From Chrysemys picta bellii (taxonomy: Eukaryota; Chordata; Testudines; Emydidae), in the NCBI RefSeq assembly GCF_011386835.1, contig NC_088804.1, positions 35,575,549 to 35,639,548 on the forward strand: a DNA stretch of 64,000 nucleotides. The letters run 5' to 3'. The notes below the pieces were generated by a model. That model saw only the letters and a program-made list of their open reading frames with translations, ran no database searches and was not told the origin of the DNA. Both the position numbers and the translations under genes were made by a program. Of this stretch, positions 34,910 through 48,398 are shown piece by piece. Numbering within the stretch: position 1 is the stretch's first letter; every line of letters starts with the position of its first letter.

Positions 34910-36410
34910 TTTGGGGGGAGGGGAAAACTGTTCAGCCTTTTAAGTACAAAAGGAGAATGGAAAGACAAATATACTTCTCACACTAGAAAAAAATCTTGCA
35001 ACTTTTTCTGAATGGCTGTAACACAGAGATGGTCATGGGCACAGATAAGATTGCCTTGCAACAGCACAGGGGAATGAAATAACTATTGCAAATCATGGGA
35101 ACTGCAGAAGATAATTTGCCTTACTGGAGGTAACATCAGCGGTGGAAAGCTGAATTTTAGTAAGCAAATCACCTTTTTCTGGAGAAATGTGCGAGACGCT
35201 TTGTAGTGTTCTGGGAACACTGGTTTTTGATATAGCCAACAGAAGAAGACTTGAAGATCACATGCTGTCCTTAAAGTGCAATATTTTATCACTTATTACC
35301 AACATTCTGGGGGATGGAGGGCTGTGATGGGCAAGCTGATTATATTAAAACAATTAGAACATACTTGACTGCTATGAAAAATCAACTCCCTGTTATCCTG
35401 TTGTGCTTATTGCTGGGCAAGATGTTTGTTTGTTTTCCTTGGAGTATTCTCTATGCTGTGAAATTTCAGGGCAGGTTTAGTATGGGGTCAGTCAGTCCCA
35501 AGAGAAGAGTAGAAATTTGGGCACAACAGACTTAGTTTCTGTAGAAACCAACATAACAGCTGGTGTTGATGACATCAGAGCCCCCAGTGACTTTAGTATC
35601 TCTGGGAATTTTCCCAATGGTGAGTATGAACTCGACACATCTACTGACATGGGCAGTGAAACAAAAGGTTGCCACACCTGTGATAAAGTAGGCTAGTTCC
35701 CAAAGTGGTGTTAATGTAGAGTCTGTTGTAGTTCAGTTAAAGGTTTCCAATGCCTGTATAATCTAGAGCCAGGGGCATTCAGTTAAGGAAATGACAGTGG
35801 AAACGACTTTACCGAAATCCCACTGATCTACTAGGAATGACAGAACCTGTTCTTTGGGCAGCAACTTGTGGAGAAGCTTTATAGTTTCCGTGAATTATAC
35901 AAGGACATGTTTTGCCATTGTTCCATATGTCAAACACCATCTCCATGAGAGTTTAAAAATATCTGCATTTCCCTAAAGATTTTTTTCCCCACCATGTCTC
36001 CTCCTCATGACAATGCCCCAACCAGATGAAATTTGTTCCTTGCACTCAGCTCTAGAAAATGGCTTTTGTTATAAACCACCCAGAATGGAAGAGGAGGAGT
36101 TTCTAGTTATCCGCAGTCCACATGGCTTTCAGCAGGAAGTACACCCTTTTAGATGCCATTTGGTTTGGTACATCGATAGCTGTTCTCGATAAGTAGGTTA
36201 GAATGATTATTAAATTACCCTGTGGGAAGTTAGTGTTCAGATAGTTAGTTTGCTATGATTATGTCCAAAATGACATGTCATGAACTATGACAATCTTCTG
36301 TTTACCTAGCTAGATAAACAGAAGGATATCATAAGTTAGTGGACCAATTCCAGTAAAACCAGCAATGTTGTCTTCAGTTAACTGCATGCATCTGTTTTTT
36401 TCTGGCATTA

Positions 36411-36512
36411 TTGATCAAATTATTATTAACTTTTAATACAGACAGTACCCAACAAAGGTCAAGGCCCACTTCTGCCCTGCACAAAAATAGAGCCCTGCTC
36501 CAAAGAACTTAC
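36411..36512 (+). repeat. SINE-like interspersed repeat fragment
   Basis: 'gccctgctccaaagaactta' followed by 'caatctaaa' is a recurring unit. Related text occurs at 53365-53455 ('tttacaatctaag') and, for the preceding part, at 61620-61730 ('gtgctaggtgctgtacaaa'). The family name is not known to me. Confidence 0.45.
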
Positions 36513-38953
36513 AATCTAAAGTTCCAACTCAGCAAGGCATTTATGCATGCACCTAACTTTAAACAATTGAGTATTCTTGTTGAAGTCAGTGTAACTAGTC
36601 CATGCTTCAAGTTAGGTTTGTGCTTGGGTATCTTGCACAAAAGAGAAACAGTAATGGACCGACAACATGGAAGCAAAATATCAAACGTGCAAAACTTTTT
36701 AGTTGTCATTTCCCCCCCCCTCTTTGCTAATTTTTTTTTCAAACCATCCCCCCCCCCATCAAGGTGCCCAGAAAACCTGCTTTGTCATTACTGACCCAAA
36801 GCATGTGTCTTTCACACTGCCTATGCTCCTACAAAATGAATAGGGACATGCTGATATTAAATGTCTTGTACAGACAAATATATAATATGTAACATGGTTT
36901 TCTCTTAATTGAACTAGTTTAATGACATGTATATGTATTTTAGATCCTAGATGTGATAACCTTGGTCTAAATGGTGAAGTTTAAGTATTAAAATAAAAAG
37001 AAACAGGTGAAAACCAATCATAACATTCCTTGATTCAATTCTACTCCTTTCTAAATCAATACAAGTTGTACTACAACATAGTTCAGTCTTGAGGGAGGAA
37101 TTTTGAGTGCCTTTCAAACAAAGACTTGTAAAATTACAGAATTTTTTTTTAAACTTCTGTTATTAGAATACTTTCAAGCCTCTTGTGAGGATTTCTCCAG
37201 GCCAATTAGAAAGCTAATTCTAAGGCCATTTTTTCCTTTTAACCTAGATCAATCATTTTAAGAAACTGCCCACTTAGACACTGAGTTATGTTTCCATTTG
37301 CACCCGAGTTCTTTCACCATAGGGGTTCAAAGTTATTGACAGAAGTTGAGTTGATTATGAAATCAAACTTGATATAGATTAATGAGATCTGTGAGATATC
37401 TTATTTGTTTTCCTTTGGGACAAATCCCTCTGTAGCAGAAAGGAATTGTCCTTATCCAATTCAACAGCATACGAAAAGATAGCCCCCCCATCCTGAAGCA
37501 CGCAAAATATCTTCATTAGATATGCATCTCTTATGTCACTTATTCAGGCAGACAATGGACAGCCATACGCTTAAAAGGGTTTGGTTTATTTAGAAAAGGA
37601 AGTTTAGGGACACAAGCATGAATCTATTTAAATTTATATTGGGGTGTGTGTATACATACTCTGTAATATGAATGAGACATATTTATAGGCAATATATACC
37701 ATATATATGGTTTTGTGTACATGTGTATAGTATATATGCATATATACAATCTTCTGACTGCACATGAATTATGTATAATCAATTTGTGATGCAGTAATAG
37801 ATACATGATAGTATATCCCTCTTTCTGTATTGGGTTTGGGGGTGTGTGTTTGTGTAAAAGCATATTTAGAAAAAGGAAAAAATATACATTTAGGACCAAA
37901 TTCTGCTTTTAGTTAAACTTGTGAAATCCAGAGCAAGACTTTCAAAGGAATTGTATTAACCAACCTTTGAAGTCAGCTCAAGTTTACCATTGACTTCAGT
38001 AGGAAGCAGAGTTAAACCAATGACGAGCCCTTTGGAAAAAGCTACCTTAAATCCAATAGCAGATTAAACCTTAATATTCAATAATACCCTAAGGCTAGAA
38101 TACTTACTGAGCTTCACTGAAGACATTTTAATTGCGCTGAGGATGGGATTTTACTACAAGCAGTTGACTCAGCACAGATTGGCAATGTTTGGCAACCATT
38201 TATCATTTGAGATGCGATGAACTCCTACTGACTTTTCAAAGTTCAGTCTCCATCAGACTTCTCCCAGCGACATGGCAGAGATAGAGGTCATTGGGACAGA
38301 CAGCCTTGACCAGTAGGAAGTAGATTCTTCATCGGAGTTCAACTGTTTCTTCTTGATCGATCTATCAAAGCCGGTTGTGCTCCAGAGCAGAGACTAATCA
38401 TTCTCTGAAACTATGGCATATGCCAGAGATGGATTTCAGTTTATCAAAACCCTCTCAGGAGTAATGCTTGTTCTTGCTGAAATGAAGTAATTTGAATTCA
38501 TGGAAAGTCTGAAAGGTGAGGCACCAATGAGATCATGGCTAAAATAACTTAAATTTCAATTAGACCTAGCTGGAATTTTTTTATTGGAAAACTTTTACAA
38601 TGGGCCACAGAAATTACTGTCTGAAAATTCTTATACCAGTTCTCTCTCAAATGCTGTTATTCACATACTTGTTTCTTATCCAACTTTCTAATGAAGGGGG
38701 TGATTTAGTTCTAATAGTTTGCTGGTCCTTTTGTTGTTGATTTACTCTTATTACCAGAAAACCTGAAAATGGTAAGGGGAGCTCATAGGCTGAAATATTT
38801 TGTGCTGAATCTGAGAGTAGATTCTTTCCAATGCCCTACTATAATCTCTAGTTATTTATTGGATTATATAACAGAACTACATGGAAATAGAAATTCCAGG
38901 TCTAGGTTCAGCCTTTTATCTTAAAATGAAAATGTTGTTCCCATCCAGATTTC

Positions 38954-39015
38954 CATACTGTGGCATATAAAGGCAGAAATATCTGTCTTTTTCTGCCTTT
39001 ATATGCCACAATATG
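38954..39015. other. Near-perfect 62-nt hairpin
   Basis: The left arm 38954-38979 and the right arm 38990-39015 pair over 26 positions with one mismatch (38958 with 39011). The inner 21 bp are perfect: 'tgtggcatataaaggcagaa' plus a against its inverse. The loop is 10 nt (tatctgtctt). It has no homology to the inverted-repeat elements in this window. It could be a template-switch palindrome, a tiny MITE, or a transcribed small hairpin. Confidence 0.9.
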
Positions 39016-39242
39016 CAAATATCGAGTTGAAGGAAATTATTTGGGGGCGGGGGGTGTGCCCATGCACATATGAGGGGATGCCAATTTCTTTTTAAACATC
39101 ATGCACTGGGAGATCTATTGGGATTAACATTTCTAATGTATGTTGCACCTTTCACTGTAATGTGAGATCAGCAAGCATGATCCTGACCTAACTGCAGATG
39201 AAATCAGGAGTAACTCCAGTGAAGTTAAAGCTGGTGTAGAGT

Positions 39243-39545
39243 AAGTCTGTCTACACTGAGGCAAGGGTGTGATTTCCAGATCGTATGCACGTACTCGCAT
39301 TAGCTCTCCTTTAGGTAGCACAAGCATAAATAGTAGGGTAGCTGCAGTAGCACAGGCAATGGTAGCATAGTTGAGCCATGGTGAGTACAAACCCGCCCGA
39401 AATTGGCTAAGCTGCACTGCTGTTCCCCGTGCTACTACGGCTATAGTAGTATTTATACTCACGCTAGCTCGATGAGAGCTAGTATGAGTATATGTCCAGG
39501 AACTTGGAGTCACATCCCTCACTCGCAATGTAGATGTAGCCCTTG
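39243..39545. mobile_element. Inverted-repeat MITE, about 300 bp
   Basis: The left end 'tctacactgaggcaagggtg' pairs with the right end 'ccctcactcgcaatgtagat' in inverse. Inward blocks also match ('cgtactcgcattagctctc' against 'gctagctcgatgagagctag', and 'agtagcacaggcaa' against 'ccccgtgctacta'). Arms of about 140 bp fold back. I saw no transposase and no certain target duplication. A 149-codon minus-strand frame (39133-39582) across it is a by-product. Confidence 0.7.
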
Positions 39546-41129
39546 TGGAATCGGAATCAGACACTATCTCTTCTAGGGCCAAATCCTGATGCTCTTACTC
39601 ATGTGAGTAGACCATTTGGCTCACATAAATGTAAGGTTTTGATCCAAAGCCCACTGACTAATGTTAAGGGAAAGATGCCCATTAGCTTAGTGAGCAATAT
39701 TTGGCTATGCTATGTAATCGTTTGGTGCTTCCTTAATTGTTCATTCAAAAATTGTCAATTCTTATTTTAAGAGAGGAAACCAAGCACTTGATAAACACAG
39801 ATCAATAATAAAAAGTGATTTCCATGAAAGGTGCATGTAAATTAAGGCTAGTTTATTTTTCTTAGATTAAAATCTGACATGTACTTGAAATTCTGTCATA
39901 ATTTCCCATGAATTTTATTAGCAGCAGATATGATAAAACTGATAAATAAGAAGCTGAATCTACATTCTTTATTGTATTATCAGAAAGATTTGTTAAATTA
40001 CATGTCATACATGTATAGGGAGAATGATCATGTGATAAAGCAGGAGTTAGTTACGTTTAAAATTGTGTGGGGTTTTTTTTTTTTTTTTTTTTTTTTTGGA
40101 AAGTCTGTTTTGCGAAGTGAAAATAAAATTAAACTTTCAATTGCAACTAATTAAGCTTAAAAGCATATCAGCTCACAAATTGACAGTATCACAACTAACA
40201 TTTTAATAATTTATTCTCAAAATTTGTTTCCATTTCCTAGCATACACACAAGATTTCACATGAGCTAGTCAAAAAGATGAAGCTATACTGATTTTACGCC
40301 AGCTAAGGACCTGGTTCTAAATACAGTAGATCATATTGTAGCGTTGTTTTTTCAAGCAGAACTCCCTTGTTGAATTAAATGGGTAGTTCTGGTAAAAAAA
40401 ATCAATAGCACAATAGACCCCATTGACCTTTCTTTTTAAATGTAAATGAATTCTTAGTCCTAAATCTATACACTAAAATGGATTTTCTTTGGAATTTTTC
40501 CACTTACAGCTTTATTTGTATAAATACATTGAAACACTTCCACACCTCCATTTTTCAGAATTAAGCTTCTTGAAGTTTTGTAGAAGGTTGACATTGTACC
40601 ATGTTCTTATTTTAAAAAGTTTTGGAGGCAAACAGCTTATAGTGAAACCCTTTAAGAAGAAACGCTGATCTTGGAATAAGCAAGTCCTCCACTATTGTGT
40701 TTGAAACCTATCCGACTCGCTACAATACTGCAATGCACTGCAAAAACATTAACATTCGGGAGGTGCGAGCTTCCTACAGTCTGTGGCCAGCGCTGCTGAG
40801 CAAAGAACAGAATGTGTGCAAGTCTATCAGCTGAGCTCTCAGTTTAGAAATGTGGCATTCATAAGCATGGATGCAGAAACTACAGGCACAGGGTAGCAGA
40901 GGCGTTATTCTTTTCTGAGCACACCTGCTGATTTTTAAAGCTTTGTATTTTGTTAAAGGGATGCTTGAGTGTAGGCACCTTTGTGCTTATTTTCTAATGG
41001 CTTCAAATGGATACCAATATATATATAAAAGCCTAGTCTGGAGTTAGTACAAAAGCAGAGGCAGGGAGGGTTTATTTTTTTCCAGCTGTAGGTGCAAATT
41101 TAACAAGAAGTAATAGCCTAAAGTTCAAG
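39546..41129. other. No gene recognised
   Basis: AT-rich. A run of 25 T lies at 40073-40097 and an ATAT tract at about 41016-41027. Nothing else is supported. Confidence 0.5.
40073..40097. repeat. Poly-T tract
   Basis: Twenty-five uninterrupted T. It could be the tail of an antisense retrocopy, but no retrocopy body is seen to its left. Confidence 0.95.
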
Positions 41130-41350
41130 AAAAGGAAGATTATAGGGTAAATAGTCTAGCCCTCTAGAAACATTATGCCAATTAGATAGTGGAATACCTA
41201 CCAAGGGAGGTAATGGAACACGGTCATTAGAAATAGTCAATGCTGTTTTCCCTGGGTGGCTAATGGGGGATTTTGTAGAAATCTACCAGTACTATGTTCC
41301 TGTGATGTACTGGGAATGACTGGATGACCAAAATTGTGTTCCAAGTGAAT
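41130..41350 (+). mobile_element. CR1 3'-region fragment, degraded
   Basis: 'gtggaatacctaccaaggga' followed by 'ggtaatgga' matches the CR1 C-terminal block 'W..LP.EV.ES', and a 3'-UTR-like 'tgtgatgtactgggaatgactgg' follows. The coding phase is lost. Confidence 0.6.
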
Positions 41351-44300
41351 CTCTGTACAACAGGGAGTTTCTGTCAATCTAGGTATTTACTGAATATACC
41401 TTTTTTGTGTCTATAGTCCGAGTCATAAATATTAAAAACCAGCTCTGAATCTCTGGCTAAAGCAAAATGAAAAACATAGTGGTTTTCAAGTCCTCCTGCT
41501 CCCTCCCCACAAGTTTGCCTCTCTTAATGATTCATGTCTAGTTCATTCAACAGGAACGCCAGAGCTTGAGCATTTAAGAACCTCCTCTTGATGTTTTTCT
41601 TGAGCAATACCATTTTTAGGCAAAATTCTACTTTTCAAAATCTAAACTGAGTTTTCTGCAAACTTTCTGGGTTGCTATTTGAACCGGATCCCCAGATGAC
41701 AGGACTATGGAGCTACATTATCCTCTTAATGCTTGAGTTACATTGTCTTCCTAATGAATGAGCACAACTTCTTCGTTGCAAGTGTTTAAATAAGACTGTA
41801 TTGAGTGGTCACTAATAAAAAAAAAAGGCAATATCCACAGTTACTATACAATATCTTAAATAACACAGCATTTCTGAAGACTAGCATTTAAGGGTCAGAC
41901 CCTCTGATGTCCTATGCCAATATACAATCATCTGAGGAGCTATACCAATTTATAGCATATGAAGATCTGGCCTTAAATGTGGTATCTAGGTGACCATTGT
42001 GGTTAAATGTTAACCTTGTAACCTGTACCCATAAGAAAGAAATGGGAATGAAGGTTTTCTAGATCATGCAAATCTAGTAGCTTGGGAAAGAGACCTGACT
42101 CTAGTTGTGATATAAGTGACATAAGATGCAATAAACTCAAGATTCTGCCTCCGTTTTAACTTTTATTGCATGGTTGGGATCTAGGCCCGATTTCAATTTC
42201 CACGGGATTTAGAGTGCCTGGTTTGGGGTTTTCTTTGGCTGCATCTCCAATTTAAAGTGCTTTTTTTCATTTTTTTTTCTTCTTGACTTCACCCCTGACA
42301 TAAGGGGTTGAATTCCCTGCACTGCAATGGAATTACATGAGCTGAGAATTTTGGCACCAGAAGTCGAACTTATGGCAGCAGTGGGAGAAATAGCAGAGCT
42401 GATCGATATTTTTTTTTCTTTCATGTGAATTGTTTAGTCCATACAGGATGATGTTAAATTCAGAGTTTACAGCCTCCTTCAGAGACAAATAGCAGCACTC
42501 CAGGAACAGCATCATGCATGGTTTTCATCTTGTGGGGAGAACCCGGAGATCACTGATCCGCACATGGGTCCTGCTTGGCAACTCGCAGAACTTCTTCGTG
42601 TGCCAAGCAGAGAATACAGAGTGGGGCAAATTGTACACTGTACAAATCAGGGCAGATCTCAATGAGGCTCCTGGAAACCCCTAGCTAGAGCCATCCCTAT
42701 CTAGAGCCATCTCTCAATATTACGTCAATAGAAGGAAGCTGTTGGTCCACGGTCAAGATGTCAGTAGTGAGTAGGATTGATCGGGATCAAGGAGAAATTT
42801 TGACTTGCAGGAGAGGGCAGCCAGCTGGCTGGGAGCTGGATGTTTGAGCAGGGCTCTTGAATTGTAGCCTTGCCATATGAACTTCTTGCTCAAAAAATGT
42901 AGTGTCCCAACTCAGCAATGGGATGGAAGGATTTTTATATTAACTCCTCTGGTCAGAACTCTGCATATAAGTGTTTAAAGTTCTACTGACTCATAGTGAC
43001 ATGTGTAGTTTGTCAATCCTGCTGTGGGTAGGAGAGAGGCGGGAGTGGCCCTTAAGGGGAAGGGAGCTAGGGAAGTAGGAAAGAGAGAGTTCTGGAGGGA
43101 AGACCCTGGGGGATAGTCAAGTTTAAGGAAGAATCTGAGTTGAGGTTGACATTTCATTATGGTTTTTGAGTATATTGTTTTGAAGACAGATTTGGACTCA
43201 CCCGGTTGACATCCAAGGTCAATTCAAGTGGGTTAATGGCTTGCATTGCTCCCCTCAACTCTCTTGTGGTTCAGATAAACGTTTCCAGCTGCAACGTGGT
43301 AAACAGAGGCACAGAGTGTGAAGTCCACGGTCCCCGGCAATTCAGGGACAGAACTTCGGAACAGAGCCAGGAGACATAACTGCTAGCTCCCTAACAGTGC
43401 CTGAAAGTATTTCAGGTCTCCAAAGTGAAACAATAAATATGAAAATGTGGTTTTTAAACAAGAAGGATTTAATTTTGCAGACCTACACCAAGATCTTGAG
43501 AGACTGCATCATCCCGTGAAAGAAATGGAATGTCCTTTTGCCCCATTTACTGCTTGCTTCATAGCTGGCTTTGAACTTCGTTGATTTTGTGAAAGGATCA
43601 TACTGCAGCACTTTTTCTGCTGCACAGGTTTTGACAAATAAACACTTTGTGATGCTCAAGGACTGCAAAGTAGAGATATACAGGGAAAACTGGAAACTCT
43701 GCCAATTTTTCATTTTCAGCCAGGTTACACTTGTATAACAGACAGTGACAAACAGGTTGATGGCACCAGTTCTTTTATTGGAAATTAAATTTTCTGGAGG
43801 GGCATGTGAAGAGGCAGCACTTTTTGTAACTCACAGGTCAGTTAAACTTTTGGGTTAAAATAAATAAATTCCACCTACATAGGTCCTCCCTTTTTTTTTA
43901 ACACAAAATTGTGCTGATGTAAAAAACAGCTCAGATGGAATACCTTATAAAGCACAGATCCTTTTTAAAGCATTTCTTCCTACTAGGATTATGCAGCCAA
44001 AGCCTGTGAAAGAAAAACACTTTAAAATAGGCACATTTTGTACATGATGTTAAGGCTAATTTAGTTTCCACTCCTCATGAAATGCTCCTTTCCCAGTATT
44101 GTGGCAAGCCAGGAGCAACTGTCTTACTTTAGAAACTAGAATGAGTTGGCAAAACATTTGGAGCGTTAGTTTATTCCATAAACTGACTCCCCCCCCCCCC
44201 ACACACACAACTCCTACATTTTTGTTGTGTTCCAAATGCCATCCATCTGCATCAATGAGTGGCAGATATTGATGGAGTCGGCAGTGAAAGGGAGACAGTC

Positions 44301-44489
44301 CCATAGGTAGCTCCCCCCCTGAGTCTCTGGCACCCATTGGCCAGCTGGGAGAGAGGGAGGCGCTGATTGGCCAGCATTCATCGGTTCTCAGGATTTGCCC
44401 CAGTGCAGGGACCTTGTGGATCCTCATTCAGCTCTGTTCCAGCAACCCACCCAGCTCAGCTGAACTGGGAATGAGAACTCAGCCTGACA
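41351..44489. other. No gene recognised
   Basis: Unique-looking DNA with an ancient repeat at 41885-41980, an A-run at 41817-41826 and a C-run at 44189-44198 next to a CA run. Frames to 123 codons (44056-44427, minus) show no homology. Confidence 0.5.
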
Positions 44490-44640
44490 GATATTGCAGA
44501 TCTAGCTAATCACCTGTTGAAGAGGTCAGGAAGGAATTTTTTCTCATGGGCCAATTGGCAGAGGAGCAAGGAGTTTTTTGCCTTCCTCACAGCATCTTCA
44601 AGCAACAGTTGGTTACGTAGGAAAGTGCTTCGTACCTAAC
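44490..44640 (+). mobile_element. CR1-type 3' UTR fragment
   Basis: 'aggtcaggaaggaatttttt' then 'tttttgccttcctca' is shared with the CR1 3' UTR at about 49985-50050 ('aggtcaggaaggaattttcc', 'ttttttcgccttcctc'). No CR1 terminus follows. Confidence 0.55.
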
Positions 44641-46434
44641 TGGGGTGGTGGTATTTGTCACTTGTGGCCAGTTTCAGAGTGGTTAAGAAAATAAAATGAA
44701 TAGTTCCCAGAGGTAAGACCTGGGATTTTGGTGATGGGCCTTGGGCTCATGTGACAAACCATTGTCACCTTGCTGCACTCTGTCCCCCTCATGGGGTAGA
44801 CGGGTGCTAGGACTCGGAGAGCTGAGTACTGAGACGTAGGCTGAGAAAATCCACCCTGGATTATGGGTTATATGGTAAGGAGCTCTGTAACCCCAACACT
44901 TGAACCAACTAAATGCCTGGTATAGGAGAGTATGGGTGATGGGGGGAGGGTACACCCCTCAACAGCATTAACATTTAATAAAAGTTGTGGCCTGTCGCTT
45001 AATTCCATAAATGTCAGTTCTCATTTTGCTGCTGTGTCCACATCAATTGTGTTATAGTTGGTGGGGGGAGTGAGTATCCTAATAGCTAAGGGATCTTAAT
45101 ATTAGGACATCCACTACCTACCTTCATCTGATTTACATTCATTTAAATGTAAATATAGTTTGACACAACATTCTGATCTACATTTTTGCAAAATTGGCAT
45201 TCCCTTCCCAGGTTCATTCACCACATAATACAGAAATACACTTCATTTGGTAGAATGCCTCTATTGATCCCCAGGCACCCGATGGAATTAAATATAAGGA
45301 AGCATGTGGTGCTATAGAAGTAAAGGAATTTATAATTTAAAGACATTGTACAGTGAATAAATTAAAACAATTCAGTCAGGCTGGTAGCAGTGGGAGAATG
45401 AAATTAAAGGAGCAGATAAGGGGGAGGAAAAATGAAGAGGGGGGAGGGAAGTTAAGACAATGAGGGGAAGAGAACAGGGGGATGGATGAAGTCTATTCCA
45501 ACTGCTGGGAACAAGGCTCTGAAACCAACCATAGAGGAAGGATCAGAGCCGAGTACGTGCAGACTGCAGAGAAGGAGCAAGAGAAGATCAGAGAGACCAT
45601 GTTTATGGGCTGAGACACCTACCCAGCGTGCAAAGTGGGAGTGCAAGATAAAACTGGGTGAACCACGAATCCCATGGGGCATGAAAACCTGTCAAATCAA
45701 TTCTGAAATTTCACAGTGGTGCAGAAATATTCTCTTTGGTCTTGCCCTGCCCTCTCTCTGCTTGGCCAATGAAGAGTCTCTAGCAAGTTTGTCAAACTGC
45801 TTGAAGTGGCCCATTAGGGTTGGCTAATATCCTCATTGAAAGAAGGCAGGGGGTGGGGGAGGAACTGAGCAATACTGTATAGATAAGAACAGGCTGTTGC
45901 CAAGTTTCATTTTGATGCAAAAATTACAAACCAAAAGAAGACAAATAGTGGAGTGGAGTGATGCATTCTGTCAAACTAAATGTTACTATTTGTGTTGCTG
46001 TTACGAGGCTTCTGGGTAGATATGGAATGTGCGCAGGAACTAGTTATAAGAACCCTAGAACTGAATCTCTTTGGATTTTTTTTATATTCAAAATGCATTT
46101 TGTCTTTAAAGGTGACCAAGTATAAGACACGAGGCAGTGACTGAAACACATCTCTTGAGAACTGCTGTATTACTTTACTTAATGAGACCCGGTCCCATGG
46201 GGTTACATGAATAAGGGTCTGAAAGAGAGCTGGGGGAAATGAGTTTGGGAGGTAGACATTAGCAAAGAATGAGAACTCTTTGGAGCTCTAGTTATGTGCA
46301 TCTAATGGCAGATAGCACTGCCTTGAGACCAGCTCTGTGGTGCCCTCTGCTTACTTTCAGATGATAGCATCTGATGCAGCATCAAGGTACAATACAGTGG
46401 TCCCCAGTAAATATAGTCCTTTATATTTATATAT

Positions 46435-46471
<37 letters not shown>

Positions 46472-48398
46472 CATTTGAAAAATCTGATACTGGCCTCAGC
46501 ATACTGGACATGATGAACCTTTGGTCTGAACTATTATGACAGATCCTATGATCCTTTGTATCCCAGTATCTGCAGAATTCCCTTGCATCCCCTTGTATCC
46601 TTCATAGGAAATATCTTGAATGTTGCAAATACTTAGTTATCTAACACAACTGGCCAGTGTTTAAGAGACACCACTGTAGCCTCATAATTAATAATCCAGT
46701 AAACTACTGCAAAGTTTCTGAGAGCCAAATGTTCAGTCTTAACCAAACTGCGGCTGACATGTTATACAGTGCATCCTCTTGCGTGTATCTGGATGTGTGT
46801 ATATTTTCATTCTGTTTTAATCATGGTGCCTCAGAGAGGCATTGTTGGTCTAATCAGCTCCCTGTACTTGTAAAGGCTGATTAATATGTACCCTGGTAAG
46901 TTGTTTGTATCATAATAAAGATCTTGTTCATGCTAAGGCCTCACCTGTGGTTTCTTTAGAGCCCTCCCTTTTCGGTGGTAAAAAAGCCTACGGCTGAACA
47001 GATGGATTAACTGTTATTCCTGATTAATGGCTTTTTCACCTTGCTGTGCTGAAGTTCTCACAATCTGCTGGTATTGACTTTGGTTCTTCAGGGATTACAG
47101 GCAGGCCTGAAGTTTGAGCTAGGTCCCAGCTGTGAACCACCAATCCACGAGTGAGGTTACTGAGCCAAAGTCACTGCCACAACAATTCGGGCACACTTCT
47201 CAATGTGCTCTGATCCTGGCTATCATTTAAAGATAGGCCTTCTTAGTGTGATCTATGTGATATCTTATTAGCAGGCTTTAAACACTGTTCTTCTTACTTC
47301 TTATGGTGGGTAAATGCTCTTTCTAAGTCAGCAGTAGTTCTTCTTGCTGGATATTTTTAATTTTGTGTCAGTGTTTTAAGGAAGTGGAAGTTCTTGGTGG
47401 CGTCTGTGTCTCAGGAACTACTCGCTAAGGGTTGATTATTCAATCCTGCTATATGGCCACCATGCTGCTTTTATGTAGGGCTTCAGCCCGGCATCCCTAG
47501 TTATGCCATTGTCCTATCCCTGTTGTGCCTCCAGAACACTCCTCCCTGCTGCCATGTTGTGTGGAAACTCCCTGCTTCCTGCCATCCCATACAGTGGAGA
47601 TGCATAGTTTCCACTGCCAATTCAGCTTCCTAGAGTAGGAAGATTGGGATCAGGATTTTCCCTAGGGATGAAATCTTACTTTCTTTTCCCATCAGTTGGA
47701 GGGCAAAAATACTATGTCACTGCATGGTGAGTGGGCACAGAAAGGTCAACAAACAGACTTCATGGTTTCCTCAGTATTGAGAAGCTGAGCTCCATGGTGG
47801 CTCCCTCTATGAAAAGGCACAGGAAACAGGGTGGGTCAATCAGGGAATGTTGAGGGCCTGGTCAGGGAGTTTAGCAAAACTGGTCTATACATAGATTTTT
47901 GTAATACTTTTTAACTGTACTGGTTTGAAATCCGAACAGTGAAAGTAATGCAGTCGTCTGGTAACTTTATAGGAATAAATCACCTTTTTAATACCAGCAT
48001 TCCACATGACAGGCTGCACTATTAACTATTTTGGTAGAAAAATCACACCCCTATCAGAAAGAGTTAAATCGGTACAAAAGGTGTGCAGGCCAGGACTCAA
48101 TCGTGCTCGGAGTAGCATAAATTAAACATTTTTCATTTACCTCTGTCCCTAACTCATGTGAGAATGTAGCAGCCTTTCTTACACTGAAAGAGCTGCTCAT
48201 CTAGACACTTACGTACTATGTCTGCTATTTAGAACTTTACAGAGTGGTGCAGAGCTTGGTCCAATAGAAGATACTACCTCACCCACCTTGTCTCTCTAAC
48301 ATACATGCAAAAACAGATAAGGCAAGAAAAAGAATTCATTGTTACCTCTCCTACAGGTTATTTATTTTTTATTATTTCAAATCTCTGGTCTCTGCTGT
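44641..48398. other. No gene recognised
   Basis: Purine-rich tract at about 45415-45480, (CA)n at 46439-46466, otherwise unique-looking. A 113-codon frame at 45486-45827 has no recognised domain. Confidence 0.5.
46439..46466. repeat. (CA)n microsatellite
   Basis: Fourteen perfect CA units after an AT-rich leader. Confidence 0.97.

Larger units (their letters stand above)
34141..38953. other. No gene recognised; GT microsatellite and SINE-like remnants
   Basis: Includes (GT)n at 34863-34905 and C-tracts at about 36710-36720 and 36746-36755. A SINE-like remnant lies at 36411-36512, ancient repeats at 36515-36620, 37900-37990, and TA-rich sequence at 37660-37760. Opposed frames at 34254-34652 (minus, 132 codons) and 34303-34554 (plus, 83 codons) have no recognised family. 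Confidence 0.5.

Noticed and set aside
39133..39582. 149-codon minus-strand frame rich in Thr and Ser
   Set aside because: It spans a fold-back MITE and ends in the flanks; no recognised motif.
44056..44427. 123-codon minus-strand frame with a Gly-rich stretch
   Set aside because: The Gly stretch is a C-homopolymer read on the other strand; no domain seen.
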